DNA of 64,000 nt from Trichococcus patagoniensis (GCF_003051085.1 NZ_QAOM01000011.1:62001-126000); one strand, 5' to 3'; shown: positions 45,224-53,632, numbered from the stretch's first letter. The notes: generated by a model from the letters alone, not told the origin. Made by a program: numbers and translations.

Positions 45224-46147
45224 TTAAGGCAACTTTTTGCCGGCAGCTTTGTAGAGGTCATACCACTCGGTGCGGCTCAGTTCGATATCGGAAGCTTTAC
45301 AGATGGCCGCGATGCGCTCCGGATTCATGCTGCCGACAATCGGCTGCATTTTGGCCGGATGGCGCAGCAACCACGCAATCGCGATCGCTTCGCGGGATAC
45401 GCCCTTGTCTTCGGCCATCGCTTCGATTTTCCCATTCAGCTCCGGATAATCGGGATGGTCGAAGAACAGCCCTTTCTTCCCGTTTCCGGCTTGGAACGGC
45501 GACCAAGGTTGGATCGTCATGTCCGAGATGCGGCTGTATTCCAATACGGATCCGTCATGCATGAACGATGGCGTGTTCACCATGTTCACATTGAAGCCTG
45601 CATCGATCATCGGCGCATGCGTCATGCTGAGCTGCAATTGGTTGATCAATAATGGCTGTGTGACGGCTTTTTTCAACAATTCGACTTGCATCGGATTTTG
45701 GTTGCTGACCCCGAAGTGGCGCACTTTGCCTGATTTTTGCAGTTCATCGAAGGCTTCCGCGACTTCCTCAGGTTCCATCAACGTATCCGGACGATGCAAG
45801 AGCAAGGCATCCACATAGTCGGTCTGCAGACGTTTCAGGCTACCCTCCACCGATGCGATGATGTGTTCCTTGGAGAAATCGAACATGACACCTGGTACGA
45901 TGCCGCATTTCGTCTGCAGCATCACACTGTCCCTCGCAATGCCAAGATCCTTGAAGGCTTTGCCGAAGATTTCCTCCGAAGTGCCTCTGCCGTAAATATC
46001 CGCGTGATCGAAGTAATCGATGCCGTTGTCCACTGCCGTGCGGATGACCGCTGTTGCCTCTTCATGCGTCAAAGCGTTCATGCGCATGATGCCGAGCGAG
46101 ATTTCTGATGCGAACAGGCCTGAATTACCGAGATTAATTTTTTTCAA
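45224..46147 (-). CDS. Aldo/keto reductase (YdhF-like)
   Basis: The 307-residue NADPH-dependent reductase has the family tetrad: Asp and Tyr in IDYFDHADIYG, Lys in MLQTKCGI and His in ALLLHRPD. The C-terminal cofactor motif is IVGSMNPERIAAI. The start appears to be TTG at 46147. It is single; a palindromic cre-like element lies 30 bp upstream. The physiological substrate is unknown. Confidence 0.88.
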   Translation of the reverse strand: MKKINLGNSGLFASEISLGIMRMNALTHEEATAVIRTAVDNGIDYFDHADIYGRGTSEEIFGKAFKDLGIARDSVMLQTKCGIVPGVMFDFSKEHIIASVEGSLKRLQTDYVDALLLHRPDTLMEPEEVAEAFDELQKSGKVRHFGVSNQNPMQVELLKKAVTQPLLINQLQLSMTHAPMIDAGFNVNMVNTPSFMHDGSVLEYSRISDMTIQPWSPFQAGNGKKGLFFDHPDYPELNGKIEAMAEDKGVSREAIAIAWLLRHPAKMQPIVGSMNPERIAAICKASDIELSRTEWYDLYKAAGKKLP

Positions 46148-46176
46148 TTGTCATACCAGCTTTCATTTTGGTTTTT

Positions 46177-46204
46177 TTGAAAACGTTTCAATAAAAACAG
46201 TATA
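46177..46204 (-). promoter_or_regulatory. Aldo/keto reductase promoter with cre-like palindrome
   Basis: TTGAAAACGTTTCAAT (46177-46192) is a near-perfect cre-type palindrome. On the minus strand a -10 TATACT (46199-46204) precedes it, so CcpA bound there would block elongation. Confidence 0.55.
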
Positions 46205-46274
46205 GCATTTTTGATGGCCATTCGTGAACTGAAGCGCATCAGAGAAAGCTGCCAAGATGCCCAAGTGATTTGAA

Positions 46275-46455
46275 ATTCCCGGTGAGGGCCGGCTCGCCGG
46301 GAATCCGGTCGGCCGTGAGGAGCTTTTTCCCGGTGAGAACCGCTTCACCGGGAATTTGGTCGGCCGCGGGGCGCTGTTTCCCGGCGAGGACCGCCTCACC
46401 GGGAATTCGTTAGATCCGCTAGGCGCTTTTTCCCGGCGAGACCCCCACTAGCCAG
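46275..46455 (+). repeat. 51-bp-period hairpin repeat, locus 4 (four units)
   Basis: Units begin at 46276, 46327, 46378 and 46430 (51, 51, 52 bp). Each has a stem TTCCCGGYGAG/CTCRCCGGGAA with a six-base loop and a 24-bp GC-rich linker containing GTCGGCCG. Unit four is degenerate. Units one to three are almost identical in order and sequence to locus 5, in the same orientation. Confidence 0.9.
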
Positions 46456-46459
46456 AAAT

Positions 46460-47398
46460 TCAGACATAATACCGGCCATGCGCATTTCCCTTAGGCTGAT
46501 AGCTTTCCCTGAGAATCCGATATATGCGGTCTTTGTCGCCGGAACCGCACCAATCCAGCATGCGGTTGGTAGTCACTTTTTCATCAGGGAACAAGAGACG
46601 AAAGTCCTCAATATTTTGTTTGATTGTTTTTTTGACATTCATTCTTTCACCACATGTTTGGCACTTTATGAAATGTCCCTGAAAAGCTTCCGCAACCGTA
46701 CCGCATGCTGGACAACCGAGTCCTTTGCGCAGATCCTCATAACAATATACCGGTTTCTTGTGCGGAGGATAATCCGGATCATGCAGCTGCAGCAATCGAT
46801 CCGCCAACCTTCGCTGCTCTAAGGTCGGTGCCTCTCTCATTTGCATACTTCGAAAATGAAGTGGAAGTTGACTAAGCAAAAGATAATTTTCATCACCTTT
46901 CGCCTCCAACAAAGTGAATTCAGGATTGATATAGACCACATAAGCCTCCACCTTCATTTGGCATGACAGGGACCGAAGCAGGAGTTCCAATTTCACTTTG
47001 GTTCGCTGCAATTGTACCCATGGGTTTTCCAGATATACACCGGTTGATTTAATTAATTTATCATCCGCCCATGTATGAACTCCCTCATAGTTCTTAACTT
47101 CGTACAGTAGTATTTTGTCAGTACAAATCAAAAGTGTATCGACTTGAAAAGAGGATTGTCTGAATTCCAGCTGTAAATCATTCAACACCAAGCAATGCGA
47201 AGATAATGGTTCCGTGAGTCCATCTAATCCGTATTCCCCATCGAAACCTTTATCTAGATGAATATGGTAAAAATGGTCATCACTGCTTAGGATCATGCGA
47301 TTGGACAGTACCTCGTAGATGCGGAGAAGCTTTGGTTTCGTGCGTTCCTTGTATGCGATAGCGCTCACCTCATTATATGTATTTACTACCATAAACAT
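46460..47398 (-). CDS. NERD-domain nuclease-like protein with C-terminal zinc ribbon
   Basis: The 312-residue protein has a NERD (nuclease-related) domain with GEYG (E55), VDTLL (D87) and the E-x-K of LLYEVKNYEG (E100, K102), a PD-(D/E)xK-like active site. A Cys4 zinc ribbon follows (CPACG, C229/C232; CQTCG, C246/C249). The substrate is unknown; such proteins are linked to DNA processing and sometimes to mobile or defence loci. The ATG at 47398 has no good ribosome site. The gene is bracketed by two near-identical hairpin arrays in direct orientation. Confidence 0.82.
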   Translation of the reverse strand: MFMVVNTYNEVSAIAYKERTKPKLLRIYEVLSNRMILSSDDHFYHIHLDKGFDGEYGLDGLTEPLSSHCLVLNDLQLEFRQSSFQVDTLLICTDKILLYEVKNYEGVHTWADDKLIKSTGVYLENPWVQLQRTKVKLELLLRSLSCQMKVEAYVVYINPEFTLLEAKGDENYLLLSQLPLHFRSMQMREAPTLEQRRLADRLLQLHDPDYPPHKKPVYCYEDLRKGLGCPACGTVAEAFQGHFIKCQTCGERMNVKKTIKQNIEDFRLLFPDEKVTTNRMLDWCGSGDKDRIYRILRESYQPKGNAHGRYYV

Positions 47399-47498
47399 AC
47401 GCAGATTTTGGACAATTGCACTACCGGAGAAGATTTATTTCTATCTTTGATTATTCCTGGGTCAAGATAGCTGGATTGAAAGATTCATTGGAGAAAAA

Positions 47499-47632
47499 TT
47501 CCCGGTGAGGGCCGGCTCGCCGGGAATTTGGTCGGCCACGAGCCGTTTTTTCCCGGTGAGAACCGCTTCACCGGGAATTTGGTCGGCCGCGGGGCGCTGT
47601 TTCCCGGCGAGGACCGCCTCACCGGGAATTCG
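47499..47632 (+). repeat. 51-bp-period hairpin repeat, locus 5 (three units)
   Basis: Units begin at 47499, 47550 and 47601 (51, 51 bp) with stems TTCCCGGTGAG/CTCGCCGGGAA, TTCCCGGTGAG/TTCACCGGGAA and TTCCCGGCGAG/CTCACCGGGAA. Linkers carry GTCGGCC. From the first AATTCCCGG to the last GGGAATTCG it matches locus 4 nearly base for base, 1224 bp away. Confidence 0.9.
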
Positions 47633-47749
47633 CCACCCCTTTCCGGCCCCGACTGCTCTAAAAAGATGGATAACTCGCATATATCCATCTTTTCTGCCAC
47701 TCCATGACTGCGACTGCCACTCCGGACAAAGTTTTACGCACAAAAAACA

Positions 47750-47775
47750 AGTGCTGCCTCGAAGTGAGGCAGCAC
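47750..47775. terminator. Terminator of nrdDG
   Basis: GTGCTGCCTC and GAGGCAGCAC flank GAAGT. On the minus strand it follows the nrdG stop by about 16 bp and is followed by TTGTTTTTTG. Confidence 0.8.
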
Positions 47776-47790
47776 TATATGTTTTAACAT

Positions 47791-48351
47791 TCAAGCGTAA
47801 CCATTGGCCCAGAGGACTTTTTCTCCGGCTTCCAACGATTTCTGCACATCGATGATGGTCTGGTTGGAGCTGCCGCGGAACTTCAATGTCAGATCCCGTT
47901 TGGACAGTTCGAAGCGCCCATCAACCAGCACATCCATCAAGCGCAGTAATTCCTGCTTGTCTTCGGATTCGACTGTCAGTTCGTCCCAGTAGTAGCCGGT
48001 CCAGCCCCAGATGTCCTTCGATCGACCAAACTCCGCGCGGATGCGTCGCGCCAACTGCAGCGCGACTTTCGTGTTGAGGAACGGCTCGCCGCCCAAAAGC
48101 GTCAAGCCTTGCACATAAGGCTGGCGCAAATCGGCCATGATCTGTTCCTCCAACTCCTCGGTGTAGGCGATGCCGTAGTCGAAATTTTGAACGATTTTGT
48201 TGTAACAGCCTTCGCAGGCGAACAGGCAGCCGCTCAGATAGATGCTGCAGCGCACGCCTTCGCCATCGACAAAGTTGAACGGCTTGTAGTCTGCCACTTT
48301 GTCCTTGCTGTATGTTTCTGACAACCATTCTTGCGGTTGCGGATTCTTCAC
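47791..48351 (-). CDS. nrdG: Anaerobic ribonucleotide reductase activating protein
   Basis: This radical-SAM activase generates the glycyl radical on NrdD under anaerobic conditions. The iron-sulfur motif CLFACEGCYN (Cx3Cx2C) follows VRCSIYLSGC. Other features are LTLLGGEPFL and DIWGWTGYYWDEL. It is 186 residues long, transcribed 35 bp after nrdD. Confidence 0.93.
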   Translation of the reverse strand: MKNPQPQEWLSETYSKDKVADYKPFNFVDGEGVRCSIYLSGCLFACEGCYNKIVQNFDYGIAYTEELEEQIMADLRQPYVQGLTLLGGEPFLNTKVALQLARRIRAEFGRSKDIWGWTGYYWDELTVESEDKQELLRLMDVLVDGRFELSKRDLTLKFRGSSNQTIIDVQKSLEAGEKVLWANGYA

Positions 48352-48386
48352 TTCACATCACCCTACTGTTCTGAGTACTGTTTTGA

Positions 48387-50609
48387 TTACTGTTCTGACT
48401 TGCAATCCGCATGCAGATGTTTGACGCGGGCGGAAATTTCTTTATGGCGACCTTTCACCATCGGACGGATCTGCGGATTGCCGAGATAGCCGCATGTCCG
48501 TTTTACGACGTCGCATGTCTGCGGATCGGTATTGCCGCATTCCGGGCATTGGAACCCGCGCTCGGTCGGATTGAAGTCCCCTTCGAAACCGCACTCCAAG
48601 CAGTGGTCGATCGGTGTGTTCGTTCCCAGATAGCCGACCTTGTCGTAGGCGAAATCCCAGACTGTTTCCAGCGCTTTCGGATTTTGTTGCAGGTTTGGAT
48701 ATTCGCAATAATGGATAAAGCCGCCTGAGCAATATTGCGGATATTCCATTTCGAAGGCGATTTTCTCGAAAGGATTCGGATTTTTGCGGACATCATAGTG
48801 GAAGCTGTTCGTGTAGTATTCCTTGTCCGTGATGTCGGAAATGATGCCGAATTTCTCTGTGTCCATGCTGCAGAAGCGATCTGTCAAACTTTCGCTCGGA
48901 GTCGAGTAGACGCTGAAATGATAGCCGTATTGGTTGCCCCAAGCATCCGTTTTTTCCTTCATCTTCTTGACGATGTCCAAAGTGAAAGCTTTCGCTTCCG
49001 GATTCGTTTCCCAATCTCCACCGTAGAAGACGGTTGCCGCTTCATACAGTCCGATGTAGCCTAAAGAGACTGTAGCGCGTTTGTTTTTGAACAATTCATC
49101 CACTTTATCCGTTTCACCCAGACGTTTCCCGAAGGCTCCGTGCTGGTAGAGTATCGGTGCGTTCGTAGGCGTCGCTTCTTTGGTGCGCTCCACACGGTAG
49201 ACTAGTGCATCCTTACAGATGGCCAGGCGCTCCTCGAAGATGTTCCAGAAAGCTTCCGGATTCCCTTCCGACTCCAAGGCGATTCTCGGGATGTTCAACG
49301 TCACGACCCCAAGATTCATCCGACCGGAATTGACTTCGTTTCCGTTTTCGTCTTTCCATCCCTGCAGGAAGGAACGGCAACCCATCGGTGTCTTGAAACT
49401 GCCTGTCAATTCAACGATTTTATCGTACATCAGCACATCCGGATACATCCGTTTCGTGGCGCAAGTGATGGCCAATTGTTTGATGTCATAGTTGGGATCT
49501 TGCGTCTCCAAGTTCGTGCCTTTTTTCAAAGCGAAGATCAATTTCGGGAAGATCGCTGTGCGTCTTTCCTTGCCCAATCCTTTGATGCGCACTTGCAGGA
49601 CGGCTTTTTGGATCTCGCGCGCAAACCAATCCGTCCCCAACCCGAAGCCGAGTGTGGTGAACGGTGTTTGTCCATTTGAAGTGTAGAGTGTGTTGATTTC
49701 GTACTCCAGGCTTTGCATCGCATCATAGATGTCTTTGCGGGTCTTTTCTTCGGCATAAGCGATTTGTTTCGCTTCGCCTTCCACCCAATCCTTAGCCGTT
49801 TTCAGATGCTTTTCGTAGTTCAGACGGGCATAAGGAGCAAGAACTTCATCGACCCGGTCTGCACTGCAGCCGCCGTATTGGCTGGAAGCGACATTCGCAA
49901 AAATCTGCGCCATTTGGGCAGTCGCTGTGTTGACTGAACGCGGGCTGTCCACTTCTGCATTGCCGATTTTGAAGCCTTCGCGGAGCATATTCTGGAAATC
50001 GATCAGGACGCAGTTCGTCATCGGTGAATAAGGTTGATAATCCAGATCGTGATAATGGATGTCGCCTTTCATATGGGCGTTTGAAACATGCTTCGGCAGC
50101 ATTCTCAGTCCGATTGCTTTCGCCGCCACCCCTGCCGTCAAGTCACGGATCGTATTGAAGACGCGGCTGTCCTTGTTGGCATTTTCGTTGACGATGCTCT
50201 GATCGGCATTCATCAGGCTTTGGATACGCAATTCGATGTCCTGTTGTTGGAGTTTTTTGACTTTCTTCGTCAATTTGTAGGTATTGTAGGCTTCCGCCAA
50301 CGGCAGATTCCCCATTTCGGCAAGTGTCGCTTCCACTTGATCATGGATGTCATCCGTCGAAACACTTTCCGTTTCTGACGCAATCAGTTTGTCTACGACC
50401 AATGCCACTACAGCATCCACATCGTAATCTGCAGCCGCTTCGTTCTGTTCAGACAAGAAACGTTCTGCTTTCTTGATCGCTTTGTATATTTTCTTGGCAT
50501 GAAAAGGAACCACCCGTCCATCCGCCTTCAACACTTGGATATTCACCGCTGCGTCATCGACTTGAAGATTCGTGCTTTCATTCAAGAAATCCGTTGGTAA
50601 TGAAGCCAT
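48387..50609 (-). CDS. nrdD: Anaerobic (class III) ribonucleoside-triphosphate reductase
   Basis: The 740-residue enzyme reduces ribonucleoside triphosphates anaerobically. The N-terminus carries an ATP-cone (RVVPFHAKKIYKAIKKAERFL). The catalytic barrel has the CILIDFQNMLREGFKI and EYPQYCSGGFIHY segments. The C-terminus has a Cys4 zinc site (CLECGFEGDF...CPECG) and the glycyl-radical motif RTCGYLGN. The ATG at 50609 with AAGGAG upstream is preferred to a GTG at 50621. Expression is likely NrdR-controlled. Confidence 0.95.
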   Translation of the reverse strand: MASLPTDFLNESTNLQVDDAAVNIQVLKADGRVVPFHAKKIYKAIKKAERFLSEQNEAAADYDVDAVVALVVDKLIASETESVSTDDIHDQVEATLAEMGNLPLAEAYNTYKLTKKVKKLQQQDIELRIQSLMNADQSIVNENANKDSRVFNTIRDLTAGVAAKAIGLRMLPKHVSNAHMKGDIHYHDLDYQPYSPMTNCVLIDFQNMLREGFKIGNAEVDSPRSVNTATAQMAQIFANVASSQYGGCSADRVDEVLAPYARLNYEKHLKTAKDWVEGEAKQIAYAEEKTRKDIYDAMQSLEYEINTLYTSNGQTPFTTLGFGLGTDWFAREIQKAVLQVRIKGLGKERRTAIFPKLIFALKKGTNLETQDPNYDIKQLAITCATKRMYPDVLMYDKIVELTGSFKTPMGCRSFLQGWKDENGNEVNSGRMNLGVVTLNIPRIALESEGNPEAFWNIFEERLAICKDALVYRVERTKEATPTNAPILYQHGAFGKRLGETDKVDELFKNKRATVSLGYIGLYEAATVFYGGDWETNPEAKAFTLDIVKKMKEKTDAWGNQYGYHFSVYSTPSESLTDRFCSMDTEKFGIISDITDKEYYTNSFHYDVRKNPNPFEKIAFEMEYPQYCSGGFIHYCEYPNLQQNPKALETVWDFAYDKVGYLGTNTPIDHCLECGFEGDFNPTERGFQCPECGNTDPQTCDVVKRTCGYLGNPQIRPMVKGRHKEISARVKHLHADCKSEQ

Positions 50610-50621
50610 ATTTTTTCCCAC

Positions 50622-51185
50622 TCCTTAGTTAAAAATTAACCGAACATGCAAAAAAAGCTAATAAAAAGTAAGAGGTCGTTACAAAATGAGCAAGCTTTCC
50701 TTGCGGGACGCGCTTCTCAAGTTGGATGCCTCCACTTAAAGTAGTCTCTGTTTCGATTCACTGTATATACTATATATCATCCACACATAAATTTCCACCA
50801 CAATATATAGTGTTTCAAACCAAAATACACATAGACTAAGAAGACACATTTTGGCCCTTTGGTCAATAAGAAAATGCCCTGAAAATGGAATGCTTGTTGT
50901 TTTCTTATCAGACCCCCACATACATAAGCAGAACAGAAACAATCGTCAAAAAAAGTCAGTTGATCCGTTTTGATTTCCGAACAATGCCCCTAATATTAAA
51001 AAAAATGTTAAAAAACATATAAAGTACATAAAATCAATAGAATCTGCTGTACTTTGGAAATAAAAGCGGTTATACTATGACTTGTCACAAATGTAAGCGA
51101 TTCATTCTTTTTTTCGGATCCATTATCCGGTTTTATGCCGCAGGGATGTCAAAAGAATGAGCAGAGAAAAAGGGGGGAAATGCTA
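50622..51185. other. Divergent intergenic region between nrdD and a small hypothetical gene
   Basis: Contains the nrdD promoter with NrdR-like boxes (50769-50813). A half hairpin near 50668-50690 resembles one arm of the common terminator core (AAGAGGTCGTTACAAAATGAG) without its partner. A TATACT at 51072 may be the -10 for the rightward gene. Otherwise nothing is recognised. Confidence 0.45.
50769..50813 (-). promoter_or_regulatory. Tandem NrdR-like boxes upstream of nrdD
   Basis: ACAATATATAGTGT (50800-50813) closely matches the NrdR-box consensus on the minus strand (ACACTATATATTGT). A weaker copy, ACTATATATCATCC (50769-50782), lies exactly 31 bp away, the usual three-helical-turn spacing of NrdR box pairs. 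Confidence 0.65.
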
Positions 51186-51545
51186 GTGTGGAAAAATAGA
51201 ATGTTGCCTGAAATATCCAAAATTGCTAAATTTAGAATACCGGTCGGAGAAGACCTATTTTTGAGACAGTGCGCTTCTTGGCAAAACCTTTTCCATCTGC
51301 CTTCATCTTATCGCTACCCGACTGGAAGCATCCAGGGCTACATTACACGATTGAATTGGACCGATGAATTTATCATTCTTGAAAAAGAACATAATGAAGC
51401 ATTCGAATATTTTATTGTCGATAGAAGAATTGAATCTGTAAAAGGCCCTTTTTCCATAGAAAGGTTCGAGAAGGCACTAAAAGAGGAAGCGATCGAGTTG
51501 CCATTGATTGAATTATCGGAAATGGACTGGATCATCAACTTTTAG
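51186..51545 (+). CDS. Hypothetical protein, 119 residues
   Basis: The likely start is GTG at 51186, eight to nine bases after AGGGGGG. The product is soluble and mixed alpha/beta (FRIPVGEDLFLRQCASWQNLFHLP, DEFIILEKEHNEAFEYFIVDRR, GPFSIERFEKALKEEAIELP). No family is recognised. It is single, with its own terminator at 51562-51609. Confidence 0.6.
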   Translation: MWKNRMLPEISKIAKFRIPVGEDLFLRQCASWQNLFHLPSSYRYPTGSIQGYITRLNWTDEFIILEKEHNEAFEYFIVDRRIESVKGPFSIERFEKALKEEAIELPLIELSEMDWIINF

Positions 51546-51561
51546 AAGATACCAAAAATAC

Positions 51562-51609
51562 AAAAAGCCGTAAGGGGCGCATGTGATCATGTTCCCTTTA
51601 CGGCTTTTT
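51562..51609. terminator. Terminator of the hypothetical gene
   Basis: AAAAAGCCGTAAGGG pairs with CCCTTTACGGCTTTTT with one wobble, symmetric for both directions. Confidence 0.85.
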
Positions 51610-51661
51610 GTTGTGAAATTTCACTTTTCGCCGGATATCCCTGCCAATGTGACCTCTTTCT

Positions 51662-51678
51662 TGTCAGCGATTCTGACA
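51662..51678. promoter_or_regulatory. GlnR box, upstream copy, amt promoter region
   Basis: TGTCAGCGATTCTGACA is a perfect match to the GlnR/TnrA consensus TGTNA-N7-TNACA. It lies about 270 bp before amt. Confidence 0.7.
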
Positions 51679-51760
51679 TCCGTCATATTCCCTACTCTCC
51701 CATGTCAGATTTTTTTTAATCATATTGACCAAAAAATCACAACCACATCCAACATTACTG

Positions 51761-51800
51761 CAATTTGATGAGATTTCACATTAAAAATCTCATCAAATTG
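51761..51800. other. 16-bp perfect palindrome between the two GlnR boxes
   Basis: CAATTTGATGAGATTT (51761-51776) and its exact complement (51785-51800) flank CACATTAA. There is no T-run in either direction, so a simple terminator is unlikely; a protein-binding dyad or a transcribed hairpin are both possible. Confidence 0.7.
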
Positions 51801-51821
51801 ACATTTTAACGCTTACAAACA

Positions 51822-51853
51822 TTGATTTAACAACTATGTCATATATTCTAACA
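51822..51853 (+). promoter_or_regulatory. amt promoter overlapped by a GlnR box
   Basis: TTGATT (51822-51827), a 16-bp spacer and TATTCT (51844-51849) form a promoter. TGTCATATATTCTAACA (51837-51853), a perfect GlnR box, covers the -10, as expected for repression under nitrogen excess. Confidence 0.65.
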
Positions 51854-51933
51854 TGGAGCGTAAGCAGTATATAGCACCAATAAAATTATTTCTATACACT
51901 AAGACTATGCTAAAACAAAAGGAGGAATAATTT

Positions 51934-53613
51934 ATGTTTTCATCAGTAGATACATTATGGACCTTGCTGGGAACGGTATTGGTATTCTTTATGCAAGCCG
52001 GATTCGCGATGGTTGAGACAGGATTCACTCGCGCCAAGAACGCAGCGAACATCATCATGAAAAATCTTATGGACTTCGTGCTCGGATCGTTGGGATTCTT
52101 CCTTATCGGTTACAGCATCATGTTCGGTGATGATATCGCCGGCATCATCGGAACTCCTGCTTTATTTATGGAAGGACTTGATTCCACCATTCCTGGAACT
52201 GTTCATTTCATGTTCCAAAACGTATTCGCAGCCACTGCAGCCACTATCGTATCCGGAGCTGTTGCAGAACGGACAAAATTCAGCTCTTATCTCGTGTACT
52301 CCTTCATCATTTCCATGTTGATCTACCCTATCTCAGGACACTGGATTTGGGGCGGTGGTTGGTTAGCTCAAATGGGCTTCATCGACTTTGCTGGCTCCAC
52401 AGCCGTGCATATGGTCGGTGGCGTCGCTGCTCTTGTCGGAGCTGCCGTCGTCGGTCCACGTATCGGAAAATATAAAGACGGTAAAGCACAAGTCATCCCT
52501 GGACACAACCTGACAATCGGCGCTCTTGGTGTATTCATTCTTTGGTTCGCTTGGTTCGGATTCAATGGTGCTTCCACAGTGGCAGCAACTGGTGACGAAA
52601 CACTTGCCTTGATCGGTACGATCTTCTTGAATACCAATCTATCTGCTGTTACAGCTACTCTGGTCACACTCTTATTCACTTGGAAAAAGTACGGTAAACC
52701 AGACGTATCCATGACATTGAACGGTTCACTGGCTGGACTTGTCGCCATCACGGCAGGCTGTGCCGTCGTATCTCCTTTCGGCGCTATCGCCATCGGATTC
52801 ATCGCCGGGTTTGCCATCGTACTTGCAGTCGAATTCGTCGATCAAAAAATAAAGATCGATGATCCAGTCGGAGCTTTCAGTGTACACGGTGTGAATGGTG
52901 CTTTAGGGACAATATTAGTCGGCATTTTCGCAACAGATGGCGGATTATTGTACGGCGGTGGGTTCAACCTGCTGGGCATACAAACGTTAGGCGTCGCTTC
53001 TGTAGCTGCCTACACAGCCGGTGCCATGTACGTAGTCTTCAAAGTCATCCAAAAAACAATGGGTATCCGTGCTACCGCTGAAGAAGAAATCGTCGGTATG
53101 GACGTCGCTGAGCATGGCTTGACTTCAAGCTACCATGACTTTGTCGCAACGACTGCATTCGAAGATTATCTGACTGACAACAACAAACCTACTGAAGTCC
53201 CTGCTGTCCAAGAAGTGGATCTCAGCAAAGTCGGAGGCTTCAAACTGGCTGATTCTGGCTTTACGATGAATAAAGTGGAAATTATTGCCAATCCTGATAA
53301 GCTGGAGCGACTGAAAGCGGAATTGAACGCTATCGGCGTAACCGGCATGACAGTCACATCCGTGCATGGTTATGGGCTCCAAAAAGGCCAACAAACCTTC
53401 TATCGTGGTGCGAAGGCTGAGGGCAATCTGTTGCCGAAAGTCCGTATCGAAACGATCATCAGCGAAGTTCCTGTCGAAGAAGTCATCCGCGCTGCCCGCC
53501 GCGCTTTATACACTGGGCATGTCGGTGACGGTAAAGTCTTCGTTTCCCCTGTTGCCGATGCCTTCCGTATCAGTAATAGCGATTCAGGTCCAGCAGCTTT
53601 GAAATATTATTAA
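51934..53613 (+). CDS. amt: Ammonium transporter fused to a C-terminal PII signalling domain
   Basis: Residues 1 to about 378 are an Amt/Mep/Rh channel with the twin histidines H159 (AVHMVGG) and H318 (SVHGVNG) and the aromatic gate region. A linker of about 65 residues leads to a complete PII/GlnK domain (about 445-559): KVEIIANPDKLERLKAEL, T-loop GYGLQKGQQTFYRG, LPKVRIETII, and the B/C-loop TGHVGDGKVFVSPV. The T-loop residue equivalent to uridylylated Tyr51 is Ala495, so control is likely by ATP/ADP/2-oxoglutarate binding only. The covalent fusion would place the PII plug beside the pore. GlnR boxes upstream indicate nitrogen control. Confidence 0.93.
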   Translation: MFSSVDTLWTLLGTVLVFFMQAGFAMVETGFTRAKNAANIIMKNLMDFVLGSLGFFLIGYSIMFGDDIAGIIGTPALFMEGLDSTIPGTVHFMFQNVFAATAATIVSGAVAERTKFSSYLVYSFIISMLIYPISGHWIWGGGWLAQMGFIDFAGSTAVHMVGGVAALVGAAVVGPRIGKYKDGKAQVIPGHNLTIGALGVFILWFAWFGFNGASTVAATGDETLALIGTIFLNTNLSAVTATLVTLLFTWKKYGKPDVSMTLNGSLAGLVAITAGCAVVSPFGAIAIGFIAGFAIVLAVEFVDQKIKIDDPVGAFSVHGVNGALGTILVGIFATDGGLLYGGGFNLLGIQTLGVASVAAYTAGAMYVVFKVIQKTMGIRATAEEEIVGMDVAEHGLTSSYHDFVATTAFEDYLTDNNKPTEVPAVQEVDLSKVGGFKLADSGFTMNKVEIIANPDKLERLKAELNAIGVTGMTVTSVHGYGLQKGQQTFYRGAKAEGNLLPKVRIETIISEVPVEEVIRAARRALYTGHVGDGKVFVSPVADAFRISNSDSGPAALKYY

Positions 53614-53632
53614 ACCGAATGACGAATATCAA

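Larger units (their letters stand above)
47399..47790. other. Intergenic region dominated by hairpin array locus 5
   Basis: No gene is seen. Apparent open frames through the array (low-complexity SPGNSAPRPTKFPVKR-type peptides) come from the 51-bp period, which is a multiple of three. A terminator for nrdG lies at 47750-47775. Confidence 0.7.

Noticed and set aside
46275-47632. CRISPR-like array, because of regularly spaced repeats
   Set aside because: There are no unique spacers: linkers are themselves similar, and the repeated part is a hairpin with only 3-4 units per locus. No cas genes are present.
47485-47794. Open frames through hairpin array locus 5 giving Pro/Arg/Ser-rich peptides
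   Set aside because: The 51-bp period is divisible by three, so stop-free frames arise automatically. No ribosome site or non-repetitive domain supports translation.
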